This document shows, piece by piece, positions 34,691-47,500 of a stretch of 64,000 nt of DNA. Both the position numbers and the translations under genes were made by a program. Positions within the stretch are counted from its first letter, which is position 1. Every line of letters starts with the position of its first letter. This DNA is from Candidula unifasciata (lineage: Eukaryota > Mollusca > Gastropoda > Stylommatophora > Geomitridae). The stretch lies in assembly GCA_905116865.2 (NCBI GenBank), contig CAJHNH020002557.1:129501-193500 (forward strand), given 5' to 3'. The notes under the pieces are model-generated. The model ran no database searches, had not been told where the DNA came from, and saw nothing but the letters and a program-made list of their open reading frames with translations.

Positions 34691-34902
34691 GACTGATATG
34701 ATCAACAACACCAGGCCACTGAGTGGCAAATGGTGATGATGATGATATATAACCTAACAGGCTGGATATCCTGTTCACAAACTTATAACAACACACCCAC
34801 ACAAATTCTATAGCAAATAATTCACAAAATATTCAATGTATTTACATCATACATCACATACACTTTCCACAGAAAATTGCAATCAATTTTATGATGTCAA
34901 TT

Positions 34903-35123
34903 CGGGGTATCCCATAAGTTTCTATACATAAGAGAAATAAATATATCACCAACAAGCATAACACTAACTGTGCTTCTACGAGTTGTTCCACCCTAAAAAC
35001 ACACATCAAAATGTGTTTTCAAGACAATGGCAGTCCTGCAGAGTATATTATATAAATAATAAAGGTTTTCCTTAAAAACACAAATTTCTTTTTCCAATGT
35101 ATGAAAATTTATGGGACACCCTG
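34903..35123. mobile_element. mariner-like MITE
   Basis: Terminal inverted repeats of about 27 bp: left CGGGGTATCCCATAAGTTTC, right end (complement) CAGGGTGTCCCATAAATTTT, both continuing to ATACAT. TA follows the right end; the left flank is TT, so one side of the TA duplication is lost. 221 bp, no ORF. Confidence 0.8.
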
Positions 35124-35395
35124 TAGACAGTTAACAGTGTTATCATGGAGTCAATAGCCTGATAACTTGAAACTCAAGGGAAACTCACAAGCAATCAGAT
35201 ATTACAGACAACTTCTTTTCGCCCCTGAATGAGGAGGCACTGCTCTCACACGTCTGCAACTGTTTTCACTCACAGTGTAAGGCAGCTTACTCTTCACAAA
35301 CAATTCATATCACATGCACGATTCAGCTCACATTCGCAATAACTCAAACCCAAACCATAACTGAATATTCACACTAGCCGGGTGACCTTTGACCG

Positions 35396-35503
35396 TTACC
35401 ACTCGGCATCTCCGGTTGCTTTCTGGAAAACATAGTCTCGTCCGTTGAGGTTCATGATGCCATCTTTCAAATGAAACTTCCACTTGTTTTTGTTTCTGTT
35501 TAT
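35396..35503 (-). CDS. GTF2A1: GTF2A1 coding exon 9 (stop codon)
   Basis: Acceptor CTCTACAG; INRNKNKWKFHLKDGIMN, then NGRDYVFQKATGDAEW and TAA at 35398-35396. GDAEW is the invariant TFIIA-beta C-terminus. No canonical AATAAA was found on this strand between the stop and 34800, so the 3' UTR end is unresolved. Confidence 0.97.
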   Translation of the reverse strand: MNRNKNKWKFHLKDGIMNLNGRDYVFQKATGDAEW

Positions 35504-38500
35504 CTGTAGAGCAGAAATTGTCATTCGTAACAGCTGACACTTTATTTTGTTTTATTGCATACACATTTTCTACTTCTACACCCTAGGTTGTTCAGGGAAA
35601 TAAGACCTTGTAGTCTTGTACTTCTACCCTAGGATGTAGAGGGAAATAAGACCTTGTAGTCTTGTACTTGTACCCTAGGATGTAGAGGGAAAAAGACCTT
35701 GTAGTCTTGTACTTCTACCCTAGGATGTAGAGGGAAATAAGACCTTGTAGTCTTGTACTTCTACCCTAGGATGTAGAGGGAAATAAGACCTTGTAGTCTT
35801 GTACTTGTACCCTAGGATGTAGAGGGAAATAAGACCTTGTAGTCTTGTACTTCTACCCTCAGATGTAGAGGGAAATACGACCTTGTAGTCTTGTACTTCT
35901 ACCCTAGGATGTAGAGGGAAATAAGACCTGACAAAATTACCCTGCCATACTGACAGTACTAAAGATAGAAACCAGACAGAAATACTTTGCCATAATGACA
36001 GTGTTAAAGACAGACACCACACAGAATTACCCTGCCATATTGACAGTACTAAAGGCAGAATCCAGACATAATTGCTTTGCCAAAATGACAGCACTAAAGG
36101 CAGACATCAAGCAGAATTACCCTGCCATACTGACAGTACTAAAGGCAGACACTAGATAGACTTACCCTGCCACACTGACAGTACTAAAGGCAGACACTTG
36201 ACAGACTTACCTTGTCATACTGACAGTACTAAAGACAGACAGACACTAGACAGACTTACCTTGTCATACTGACACACAACCACATTTTCGGTATCAAACA
36301 GCTCTGAGGGATCTTCTTCACTGACATCATCATCTGAATTTAAGGGATCCTGCAACATAACAATTGCATATAACGACTGTATAGAAGAAATTATATAACT
36401 TGAAAGTAAAGTTACTTCAGACGGAGACTCTGACAAGGATGAAGAAAAAGAATCTTCTTCCTTCTATGAGTGCTGATCAATACACGGTCTGTTTGTTGTT
36501 TACTATACATTCTTCATTCTAGCGCACATCAGCTGTAAACTCCAGCAGTAAGTTCCAGTTTTTCGTCCACTTCTAGACTCAGTCTTGTCACAGAACTTGA
36601 GTTATGCATACACACCCGTTTCACAGATTATGCCTGTTTACATGCAGACTGTTAGTTGCTTGCTCCTTAGGCAGATGCACTCCGACTTTGAAAGGAACAC
36701 TCCTAATCAGTCTACTTTTAGAACAGGTTTGTTAGGGAAGCAGTGGATCCCCCCCTCCCCCCCAATGGGAAAGATTATCAACCTTTAGGATTGTTAAACT
36801 GAACACAGATGTACAAAAATCTGTTTTACCACACAAACATCAATTCTGTCTAGCATACAACAATTACCCCACAAACATCCATTCTGTCTAGCATACAACA
36901 ATTACCTCACAAACATCCATTCTGTCTAGCATACAACAATTACCTCACAAACATCCATTCTGTCTAGCATACAACAATTACCTCACAAACATCAATTCTG
37001 TCTAGCATACAACAATTACCTCACAAACATCCATTCTGTCTAGCATACAACAATTACCTCACAAACATCAATCTAGCATACAACAATTACCTCACAAACA
37101 TCAATCTAGCATACAACAATTACCTCACAAACATCCATTCTGTCTAGCATACAACAATTACCTCACAAACATCCATTCTGTCTAGCATACAACAATTACC
37201 TCACAAACATCCATTCTGTCTAGCAAACAACAATTACCTCACAAACATCCATTCTGTCTAGCATACAACAATTACCTCACAAACATCGATTCTGTCTAGC
37301 ATACAACAATTACCTCACAAACATCAATTCTGTCTAGCATACAACAATTACCTCACAAACATCGATTCTGTCTAGCATACAACAATTACCTCACAAACAT
37401 CGATTCTGTCTAGCATACAACAATTACCTCACAAACATCCATTCTTTCTAGCATACAACAATTACCTCACAAACATCGATTCTGTCTAGCATACAACAAT
37501 TACCTCCTCTTCACCCTGCTCCTCCTCATCATTCTCTTCCTCTTTTTCATCCTCATCTCTGTCATCATCATCAAAATCGTCGTCGTCTGATGAGCTGGTG
37601 TCGGCCAGGCCGTCAATCTGGATGAGATTATGGTGTACACCCTGCAAAGAAAACAAGCAAAATGTAGATATGAGGTAATCGGTTCTCTTCCACATTTATA
37701 TCCAGACAAGTAATAAATAACTAGCTCATTCACAGACTAGACCACGTGTTTCCAATTTCGTGGTCCGTGGGCTTCCACGTGGTCTATGGGCTTCCTTCCA
37801 CGTGGTCCATGGAACACATTTAAAGGACTGTTATATTAAAAATTTTGTCCTTGCATTTCAACCCACAGGGGCATAGGAATAAAGGAAGACCAAAAAACAC
37901 ATGGAGAAGAGAGCTGAAGAATGAAGTTAGAAAGATGGGGAAGACATGGGGAGAGCTCCATGCAATGGCGAAGGATAGAACAACTTGGCTTGAGTTGGTT
38001 GAGGGCCTATGCTCCATTGGGGGGTAGAAAGGCAGAAGAAGAAGAATATTAAAAATTAACCCTCAAATGGAAAATGCGCCACATTTTGTGATTCTACTAT
38101 TTATAAATTTTAATGAGTTCCGTGTGACAATTTTTTTTTAAATGGAGTCTGTAGTTGGTCCTCACTACCTGGCAACCACTGCCTCAGACTAATCAATTTA
38201 CGTCTTTGACTAGTTTGCCCAGAAACCCTTTGGGAAAAAAGGCCCAGAATCCATTAAGTCCCTAAAAAAACATACCTAGTCAAATAAAGGTCATTAATAA
38301 ATTTGTTACAAATCTTCTGTTTTCTTCCGATACACTGTGCCAGGTTACAACATGGCAGCGATGATATCTGCATCTTTCAGCCAAACACAAGATATTTTGG
38401 TAGCATTTGTTGCCCAGGTTAGCCCTTGCATAGTTTTTTTTAAAATAATTTATTTATAAACATCTAAAAAAAAAAAAAACATATTAAGAAGCCCTAGGGA

Positions 38501-41500
38501 AGTTATCAATAAACACTAAGAGAGTGAAGAATTAAATAACATTGCTTGTCCCTTATAAATAATGTACAAAGCTAAATCTTTCACAATATAACACCTCCAA
38601 ATGCTGTGTTTAGTCAATATTATCACATCTGGCCCATCTAAATACAGCGCAGGTGCAAATAAGAACAACTGTTGTTAACAAAGCTTATCAGAGACTTTTC
38701 AATGTAGCAATCCTGGTTTAGCCAAATTTCCATGATTTCTTACAGACAGCAATGCAAGATCAGATGTTTCTCTGGATCAGAGTTCATACATCTTCCATCT
38801 GCTGCCATCGGGATACCTAAGTATTTCATTATATCAGCCTGCTTCAAACTCGTCCCAATTACTTTGATGTTGCCTGGAATATTTTTCTGGGTGTTAATTA
38901 TCTTTACTTTCCCAGGGTCGACTCAGCCTGGGACGGGCACCAGGTCATGTCCTGGGAAGTAAAGGTGGCTGGCTCGATGTCGACCACATCTCCGACGGAG
39001 GGCCGATTGTATAAACATATGAATCTGGAATCACAAGCATATCAAGGGACACCTTTACTTTCACTACCATAACCTCTATTTTTAGCTGTTCAAACTAAGA
39101 CCTTAGTTGACTTTAGAGGTTAACAACAACAAAAAATCAAAAGAGAAACAATGAGCTGGCTAAGGTTGGCTAACTTACCCCTTGTGGTTTAGGTTGGGAT
39201 GTTAGAGTAACCTGACCCTGTTGCTGAAGAAGCTGGCTGGCCTGTATTAACTTAGGCTGCTGTTGCTGCTGCTGCTGCAACCTGATAGGCTGTTGCTGCA
39301 ACCGGATGGGCTGTTGGGCCAGGTGTATCTGCTGCGGCTGTAAGATGTGTGAGGCTAAGTTCTGGGCCAGCTGCGGCTGCTGCAGCTGATGTTGCTGGAG
39401 ATGAGACAGCTGCTGGGAGGGGATACCCGATAAAGTGATGTATTGGCCGTTCCCTGCAAGTATAAAACCATCTTTAAATTGTGCTGTTTCCGCGTGGGTT
39501 CTAGCAGCCCTTTATGGAAAGGGAGGGGGGGGGGATAAGCCCACTAACAGCATGCCATACAAGTTGAATAATTAACAATTAGAAGCGGCGATGCCCATGA
39601 AGTCGGAGTGCGTGTGTTTGAGAGACAAGCGACTGGTTGTAAACTCTGGCTGAAAGTTCTGGTTGTTCATCCACTTCCAGGCTTTGGTCTTGTTCTAGAC
39701 ACGGAGTGTTGCGTGCACATTTCACAGGTCTGACTTTTTTTTTTCTATATGTACTTTCGATTCCTTGCCTCTCAGGCAGATCCCACTCCAACTTTGAAGG
39801 GTGCTACCACGACATGCCTGTTGGGGAGGCAGTGGGTCTATTCTTGTTTTCCCCACAATGGGGCCTCAGAACCCACAGTGGGGATGATGTGCATGCAAAA
39901 CTCTGCAACAAAATTAAAACCCAGAACTTTCCATTCAGAGTTTACAGGTGGTGAACAGAAAAAAGAAATCATGAAGGTGACCAGTTCAAAGGTTAGTTGC
40001 ATGGCCTTTATACAATGTTAAAGCCAGGTTAGCTGCATGGCCTTTATGCAATGTTAAAACCAGGTTAGTTGCATGGCCTTTATACAATGTTAAAACCAGG
40101 TTAGTTGCATGGCCTTTATACAATGTTAAAACCAGGTTAGTTGCATGGCCTTTATGCAATGTTAAAACCAGGTTAGCTGCATGGCCTTTATACAATGTTA
40201 AAACCAGGTTAGCTGCATGGCCTTTATACAATGTTAAAACCAAACATTTGTTTGTTGTTTGTGGTTTGACCAGACAATTTTACATTCAACAGTTTGCTAA
40301 ATCAATCAACCACGTGCCGTCTCCACAGTGAAGGTTGACTGCAGTGGTTTTCCAATACACTCTGTCTCTTGTCCTGGTTGTACCCTCTCTCAGACTGATG
40401 CCTGTCTATCTCTTGATGATGTCCTCCCACTTGTATCGTTGTCCACCTCTTGCTCTCTTGCCATTTGCCTTTCCCTCCAGTATGGATTTTAAAAGCATGT
40501 AATGTCTTCTAACGCAGCCAAAGTATTTCAGTTGTCTCTTTTTTTAATTTATTACTTTAAGTAATTCCCATTTCATATGTAGTCCTTACAGAACCTCTGC
40601 ACCGTACTGTTTTTGTTTCATGAAATATGTTTGCTACTGCTTACCGAAGGGCTGACACTTCATACCAATGTCGAAATCCACACACAGCAGCTGCAGCTAA
40701 ACAAGGGAATTGAATCAGGTATTTTGGAATTATGAACCGTGTTAGTTAGCTACAGGTACAGACCAAAGAAGGCCAGAGAAAATATCGGTGAATATTTCAT
40801 CTACATGCTCCTTGTACGAGAGGCTGACCTGCTGCTCTCTAGGTAACTAATTACGGGTTTGATGAAATCAGACTCGTTGCACCAAAAGGTGCAGATACTT
40901 GCTGTAAACCACATCAGAATGTGCAAACCACCTTTTTAAGGTCTACTGCAGATAAGTGTTTGTACTTAATTAGTTAATCGACAGATTCCGCAGTGTGGGT
41001 TTCGGGGCCCTATTATAGGGAAAATATGAATAGACCCACTGCCTACCCAAAAGCGTTTCGTAAGAGTCGACATATTGGGGGCTTCCTTCGAAGCCGGAGC
41101 GCATCTGCCAGAGAGGCAAGGAACCAGCAGTCTGCATACAAATGAGCCAGATCTGTAATATGGATGCACACGCAACACTCAGGTTCTGGAACAGAACTGC
41201 AGTCCAGAAGTGGATGAACAATCAGCAGAAGTGGATGAACAATCAGAACTTTCCGGCGGAGTTCAAAGCCGGTGAACTCGAAGAAGAAACGACAGATTAT
41301 CCTCACTGCACATTGGACAATCCCATAAGCGCTCAGATCCCATTATCGGTATATCCCCCAGTGCATGGCCACAGTTCTGTGTTGGTTTAGTATTCTTCTT
41401 TGGCTACCTGTATTGTGTTCATGTTTGGCTAGACCTCTTTTGACCTGAAGTCCTTAAAGTCCTTCAGGTGTTGCCGACGGAACGTTGTCTCCTAAATCAT

Positions 41501-44500
41501 CTTCTCGTCCTGCCTCCATGCGGCACTGAGAAACGTCGGCCTGGTCAGTTGCTTTTCCTGTACCGTGGCCCTGCCAGCAAGCCAATCTGCTCGCTCATTC
41601 TGCCTCCATGCGGCACTGAGAAATGTCGGCCTGGTCAGTTGCTTTTCCTGTACCGTGGCCCTGCCAGCAAGCCAATCTGCTCGTTCATTCTCTTCAAATG
41701 TCCTGGCACAAAAATAAAACTAGTTCCTATCTGATGAGATTTCCTTAGCTACCATTTTCTTCCTGCCTATATCTTCCTAAACATGCTCATGGAATCACTC
41801 AGGAAGCATGCATGGAAAAAATGATGTGTCTTTAGCCACATCACAGCTTTTGTTACAGCCCTCATTTCACTGACTGAGAAAAATGACACACACTGGGTGA
41901 TGTAGTTAGTACAAGCCAGTCACCTCCCCAGTCAAACACTCTCACGTCTGCTATTAAGATTCTTGACTGACAATGAAGCCGCCAGAACTCAAGCAAAATT
42001 ACGTCTAAAAGATCTGAACTCAGAATCACCAGACTGGCAAATAATGTGTGCTAGCAATCAAAGCCTTGGACCACTGCCGAGCTGTGAATGTTGTCTGAAA
42101 GAAAACAAGGTCTACTATGTCTCCTCCAGACACAACAACAGGAGAAGCCAATATACCTGTCTGTTGGACGGTGATGTTCTGTAGCTGGCCGTTGGAAGAC
42201 AATGCTGCCAACTGTTGCTGAAACAAACCAGCTGGGAGCGCCATGGAGGCTGTCGCTGCAGCTTGAGACATCTGAAATCAAACAAAACAGAAAACATTGA
42301 CAGTATCTATAGCCTACATCTGAGCTATTGAACTGGCGGTATGCTGGACAAATCTGAACCATGGACGCATATCACTGCTAGTTGCATTAGTGATCTATCA
42401 ATGTTGGAGCTCCCGCCTCTGACCCGTGATGATCTCCATTTTTAAAATGTTGGCCACTGATTAAAGTTAGTTGAATAGTTGTGGCTTACATGTTACTCTA
42501 TTATTTAATGTTCACCATTCCACTGCCACCCATTTTATAAAGTTTTCTTAACTTATTCTACATGTAAATTGTAAGAGCTGTCTCCATGTGGGATCCACAT
42601 TTTTTATTGGAAGCCCCACCCTGGCTTCTGCCGGGAGTCCTGAATATAGCTGGGGCCATAAATACGGCCTAATGGTTGAAAGGGGTTTCTGGGACCTCTC
42701 CGGCCGATCCTCATGTGCATAGTGGCACTTTGTGTGTCACCGGGTGTTTATCACTTGTGTGATGTCCTGGTGGGGTACAACTACCTACCCACCTAAATGT
42801 AAACCTACCCACTCTATGCTGTAGAGTTTTAATAAAAGCAAAATCTATCCAGCTATAAATAAGTCTTTTAAAATAAAAATAATTTTTTAAACATTTTGAG
42901 TGTGTGTATGGTCAAAATTATGTAATAAAAACTGATTTTCCGATGCCTGTTTAAAATAGAAGAGGTTAAATGATATGATATAATCACTTATGTGCAGATC
43001 TGAAAGAGAACTAAACAAATTCTTGAGGCCGGAAGACGAGGTACCCCTGTGGGTTTTAATGACCCATTTTAGGAGTCAAAAAAAGAAACAGGCCTACTGA
43101 CCCAGTAACATGAATCTCATAAAAGGAAACTAATTAAGGTGTTTCTGCATCTGCCTGAGGAGAGGAACCAGCAGTCTGCACACAAATAAGCCAGATCTGG
43201 AAAAAGAATGTACATGCGAAACTCAAGTTCTGGAACAAGACCAAAATTCAGATGGCAACGAACACCCAGAACTGTCCACAGAAGTTTACAGCTGGTGAAT
43301 GCTAGGAAGGGAAGGAAGGAAGATGAGGAACAGATGCTGGAAGTGAAGAAGACACATGAGAACATCTGGTGACAGAATGGACAAGACAATTTAAACAGAG
43401 ATCCAATTAAAAACACACGAAAACAGAACTGGAAACAGAAATGGGTTATGAAAACAGCCAGTGCCTACCAATCAAGCAGTGGACTGCAAACTGCACCTCC
43501 CCATGCCTTGGAACTTGGAACCCACATAAGGAAACACCAAGTTCTCAAATAAAGATCAACTTATACACTGCATCAGGCAGACCATTCAGACGATCCTATG
43601 TAACCTCCTCCTCAGGAGATACATGGAGTAACTTGAAGAGAAACAAAATAAGCAGAAGAAAGGAAAGCAACAATTCACCTACTCCTACACACAAAGACAC
43701 AACATGAAGTACTTGAGATTCAGTCACTGTTAAAAGACAATAATTCACCTACAAACACAGATACAACATGAGATACCTGGTATTGTGTGCCTCCCTGGTG
43801 TTGGCTAGACTGTCCAAGGATTCCTACAGAGCACACAATGAAGATAATGTATTAATCCCACCAACATTCAACAATAATCGGTTTATTTATTGAAATCTCC
43901 CTGTGTGGGTTCCATGGCCCCAATATAAGAAGAAATCAAGAATAGACCCCCTGTCTCTAACAAGCCTGTCTTAAGAATCAACTAATTAGGGACGTTTTCT
44001 TTAAGTTGTAGTGCATCTTCCTGAGAGGCAACGAACCAACAGTCTGCATACAACTAAGCCAGATATGCACAAAAACACTGCGGTTACACAACAACTTTCC
44101 GCCACAGTTCACAGCTGGTGAACACGAGGAAGAAGAATTTGAATCTAGTCCGGTGGCACCTTAGGTTAATAGTGTGAATGCCTACAGAGTTGTTCATGCT
44201 CGCCAATTTCTTTCTTTTACCCCAGAATATGAGACAAATTCCAGGAGGCGAGCTAGAGAGACAAGAACTTGTGGCATTACCTGAGAAAATCTTGACAACT
44301 TTTTGTGTACAAATGTTTTTTTTAAATGCTTTTGCACTAATACAAGTGTCTTTTTCTTTTTTTCTCTCTCTATACATGACAAGGCAGATGTGGTCAAGGC
44401 CCTTTAGGAACAAGCAATGGAATTAGTAGAGAAACAAGATTATTATGGCCTGGAGAGAATGAGGCACCTGGGTGTAACCAGAGGGTCTGGCCAGCTCACT

Positions 44501-47500
44501 ACACTCAGAGGAAAGGCAAGACCAACATATAACCAGATTGTGAACGGTATCATCATTATTGGAACTCTGCGCTGGCTGCTAAAGATGAGGACGGAGCAAG
44601 CATGGGAATGCCTTGAGTGCTGTGATGTAAATTCTTGACTCAACTCTTATTTTCTCTACTCCTGGAATGCCTCGCAGTGTCAGGACAGGAAGAGATCTCT
44701 GGAACGGGCCCTTCTGTTTGCTGCAGTCCATATTCTGAATGGTACCTCTGGTCTGTTACCGCTGTATCTGTATAACAGTGCTCTCTGTGGTGCCTGTCTG
44801 ATGCCAATTTGATTTGTTGTCTACCTATAAAGTATTGTGCTGACTCTTCTCCTGATATCATTGTTCCTTAGTTGATCGTTCCTCATTACACCTAGAACAG
44901 TATGTAAACATTTCATTGATAGCACAGCGTTTGTAAGAATATTGTGTGTGTTCTTTCAGTGTTCATATTCACAAGCTGCATTTAAAAATTGTGCCATTTG
45001 GCCCCAAAGTTTATTGGATTTATTGCATATTTGTTGTTTTTCTTTATTAATTCTTCTGCCGTCTAACAAACAAAAAATGCTTCCCAGATATGTAAAATCC
45101 TTTGCCTGCTTTAACAGGTGTTCATCCATTTTGAAATACAAGTAAGGACTCACTAGTCCAGACAGCCACAAACATCTATATAAACATGCACATAAACATG
45201 ATTAAGTGGTCGCCTCAGCCCCTGCACAACATAGCCAATAAAACAGGAATGCGGCTCTTCCCCCCCCCCCCCAATACACTATATGGCCTAAAATATTTGA
45301 AGGGCTAAAGCCTTAAACCCAAATGGCACATCTACCATGGAATTACCTTTTTTTTTTTTTTACACTTACACATCAATACATTATGCATGTGCCTACACAC
45401 ACACTCATGAACATAAATACACACACATCATGTCCATTGTAGAACGTCGCTCTCATCACAGTCTGCCTGAAAGAAACTCTCGCCAGTTCTCCCACCTCAT
45501 GTACTTTCATTTTCAAGGAGTCACTTATATCCTGTGCCCATCTTCGTTTCGGTCATTCCCTGTCACTCCTTCTTGGTACCACGCCTTCTGCTTTTACTTT
45601 TCCAGTCACACAAACAGACAAAACAGTTATGGCGTGCAAACCTTGTTCTTGTGTTTTGGTTTGGATTGGCTGCGGCAACATGACAGACACATTCTGGGGC
45701 GTGACGATGATGTCATGGTCTGTTGGCGCGGGTGGCTCTAGAGCTTTGGAGGCTGCTAGCTTGGTCTCCCACAGCTAATAAGTAGATAAACAAATATACA
45801 ACATGCAGGTACAAGGATCAATAACTGTCACATTTCTAGTCAAAACTGATTGGATATGATGATGAATTAGTAATTATTTCTAGTCAAGTTTGACTGGATG
45901 TGAGGATAAATGAGTAACATATCTCTAGTCAAGAGTGACTGGGAAAGGTTAATGAGAAAATCAACAAGTGTCTCCTAACTTGGATGAGTAGTAACAGATG
46001 ATAGCAGAAGTTTGTGTTTCCTGGCTGTAAACTCCGGCCGAAAGTCTTGGTATTTTTCTTTCTGGTGTCATTTTAAGCACAATGGCTTTGCTCTAGGATC
46101 TGAGTTTTACATATGCACCCGTAATACACATCTGGCTTATTTCTATGCAAACCGTTGGTTCTTCAAATCTCAGGCAGATGCACTCTGATTTTGAATGAAA
46201 TGATTTAAGTTAGTGACTTCCCACAACATGCTTGTGGGGGGGTCTAATATTTTTCTCCCCCAAAAAAGACTGCGGAACCCATGCAGGAAAACTAAGCTGG
46301 AATAGAAATTATATTTAAAAAAATACAGAATGGAAAGAGACACAGATATTTTCATCAAGGTGAGGGAAAACAGTTAACAGACAGCTATATAAACAGTGTA
46401 GAGATGTCAACACCGACAACAGGGACACCCATCGGTTGGTCCGTAGACGACTTTGTCGCCGGTCGGGACAGTATTTGGGTCTGTCTCCTTTGATGGCATC
46501 AACACTGAAGGAGTCCTTTTCTGGGCTCTTGGTGGCATGCAATGCTAAGCCAAATTTATATGGCGCACATAACCTAGTCTCAATTATAACCAAAAGCTCC
46601 CCCTTCAGGATTGCTGGTTGAACGTTACAATTTTATTTTATTTTTAAAACCATGAGGGTAGAGACATAGCAAAGGTCCCTTTCTGGTCAGCTGCATATAG
46701 TTCAGTAGTTGCACATGTAATTAATCGCATAAGACACCACCAGTCCTCTGGCAACAGGTCACTCGCCATTTTCTCAGTCTGCAGTTCACAACATAAACCA
46801 CATTGGGCACAATCAAAATACATTCCTAATTAAATTTGCAGCTCACAGTGTTGTACCATGCACTCAACTCAGTAGCCGGGTGATGGAACTATTATCCTTT
46901 CAGTTTACACATGCAGGAAAATGCAGCAGCTAACTATTGTCAGAAGCAAGAACTCATCTCAACTAGAAACAGTAAACCTGCCTATCAACCAGAATGCTGG
47001 TAATAGCAGTATAGGTAGGTGTGTAAAGAGACAGATGGTGTAAGCAGGTAGTTACACACATCTGGAGATAATGTAGGTAGGCCAAAGCAGGTGTAACGAT
47101 AGCCAGACCGTATAAGTAGGAGCATAGAAAGTCAAGCAAAAAAAAAGGTTAGTGGGTGTATACATATGTACATCCTCCCATCAATTTGACATATTCACAC
47201 ACACATACACACAAAAACATATGATGCCGACTTGAGCAGCCGTACCTGTTTCAACTCCTGTAGGATCTGCTCATCAACACCTTCATCGAGAAAAGCCTCC
47301 TTGACATTGTTGGTCACGTCATCGACAACTGTGCGGTACAACTTGGTCTGCGGAAGAACAACAATATACATTCACTGGACATCCAGTCCCTGTATGGGTT
47401 CTAGGGCAAACAAGAACAGAACCCCTGCCTCCCCAACAAGCAAGTAAATAAAACTAATCCATCATCATCATCATGCAGCAGGTCCTTTACAGAACGGCAC

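Noticed and set aside
36830..37503. CRISPR-like array of 38-bp repeats
   Set aside because: Units are contiguous without unique spacers, lie inside a eukaryotic intron and have no cas genes; it is a minisatellite.
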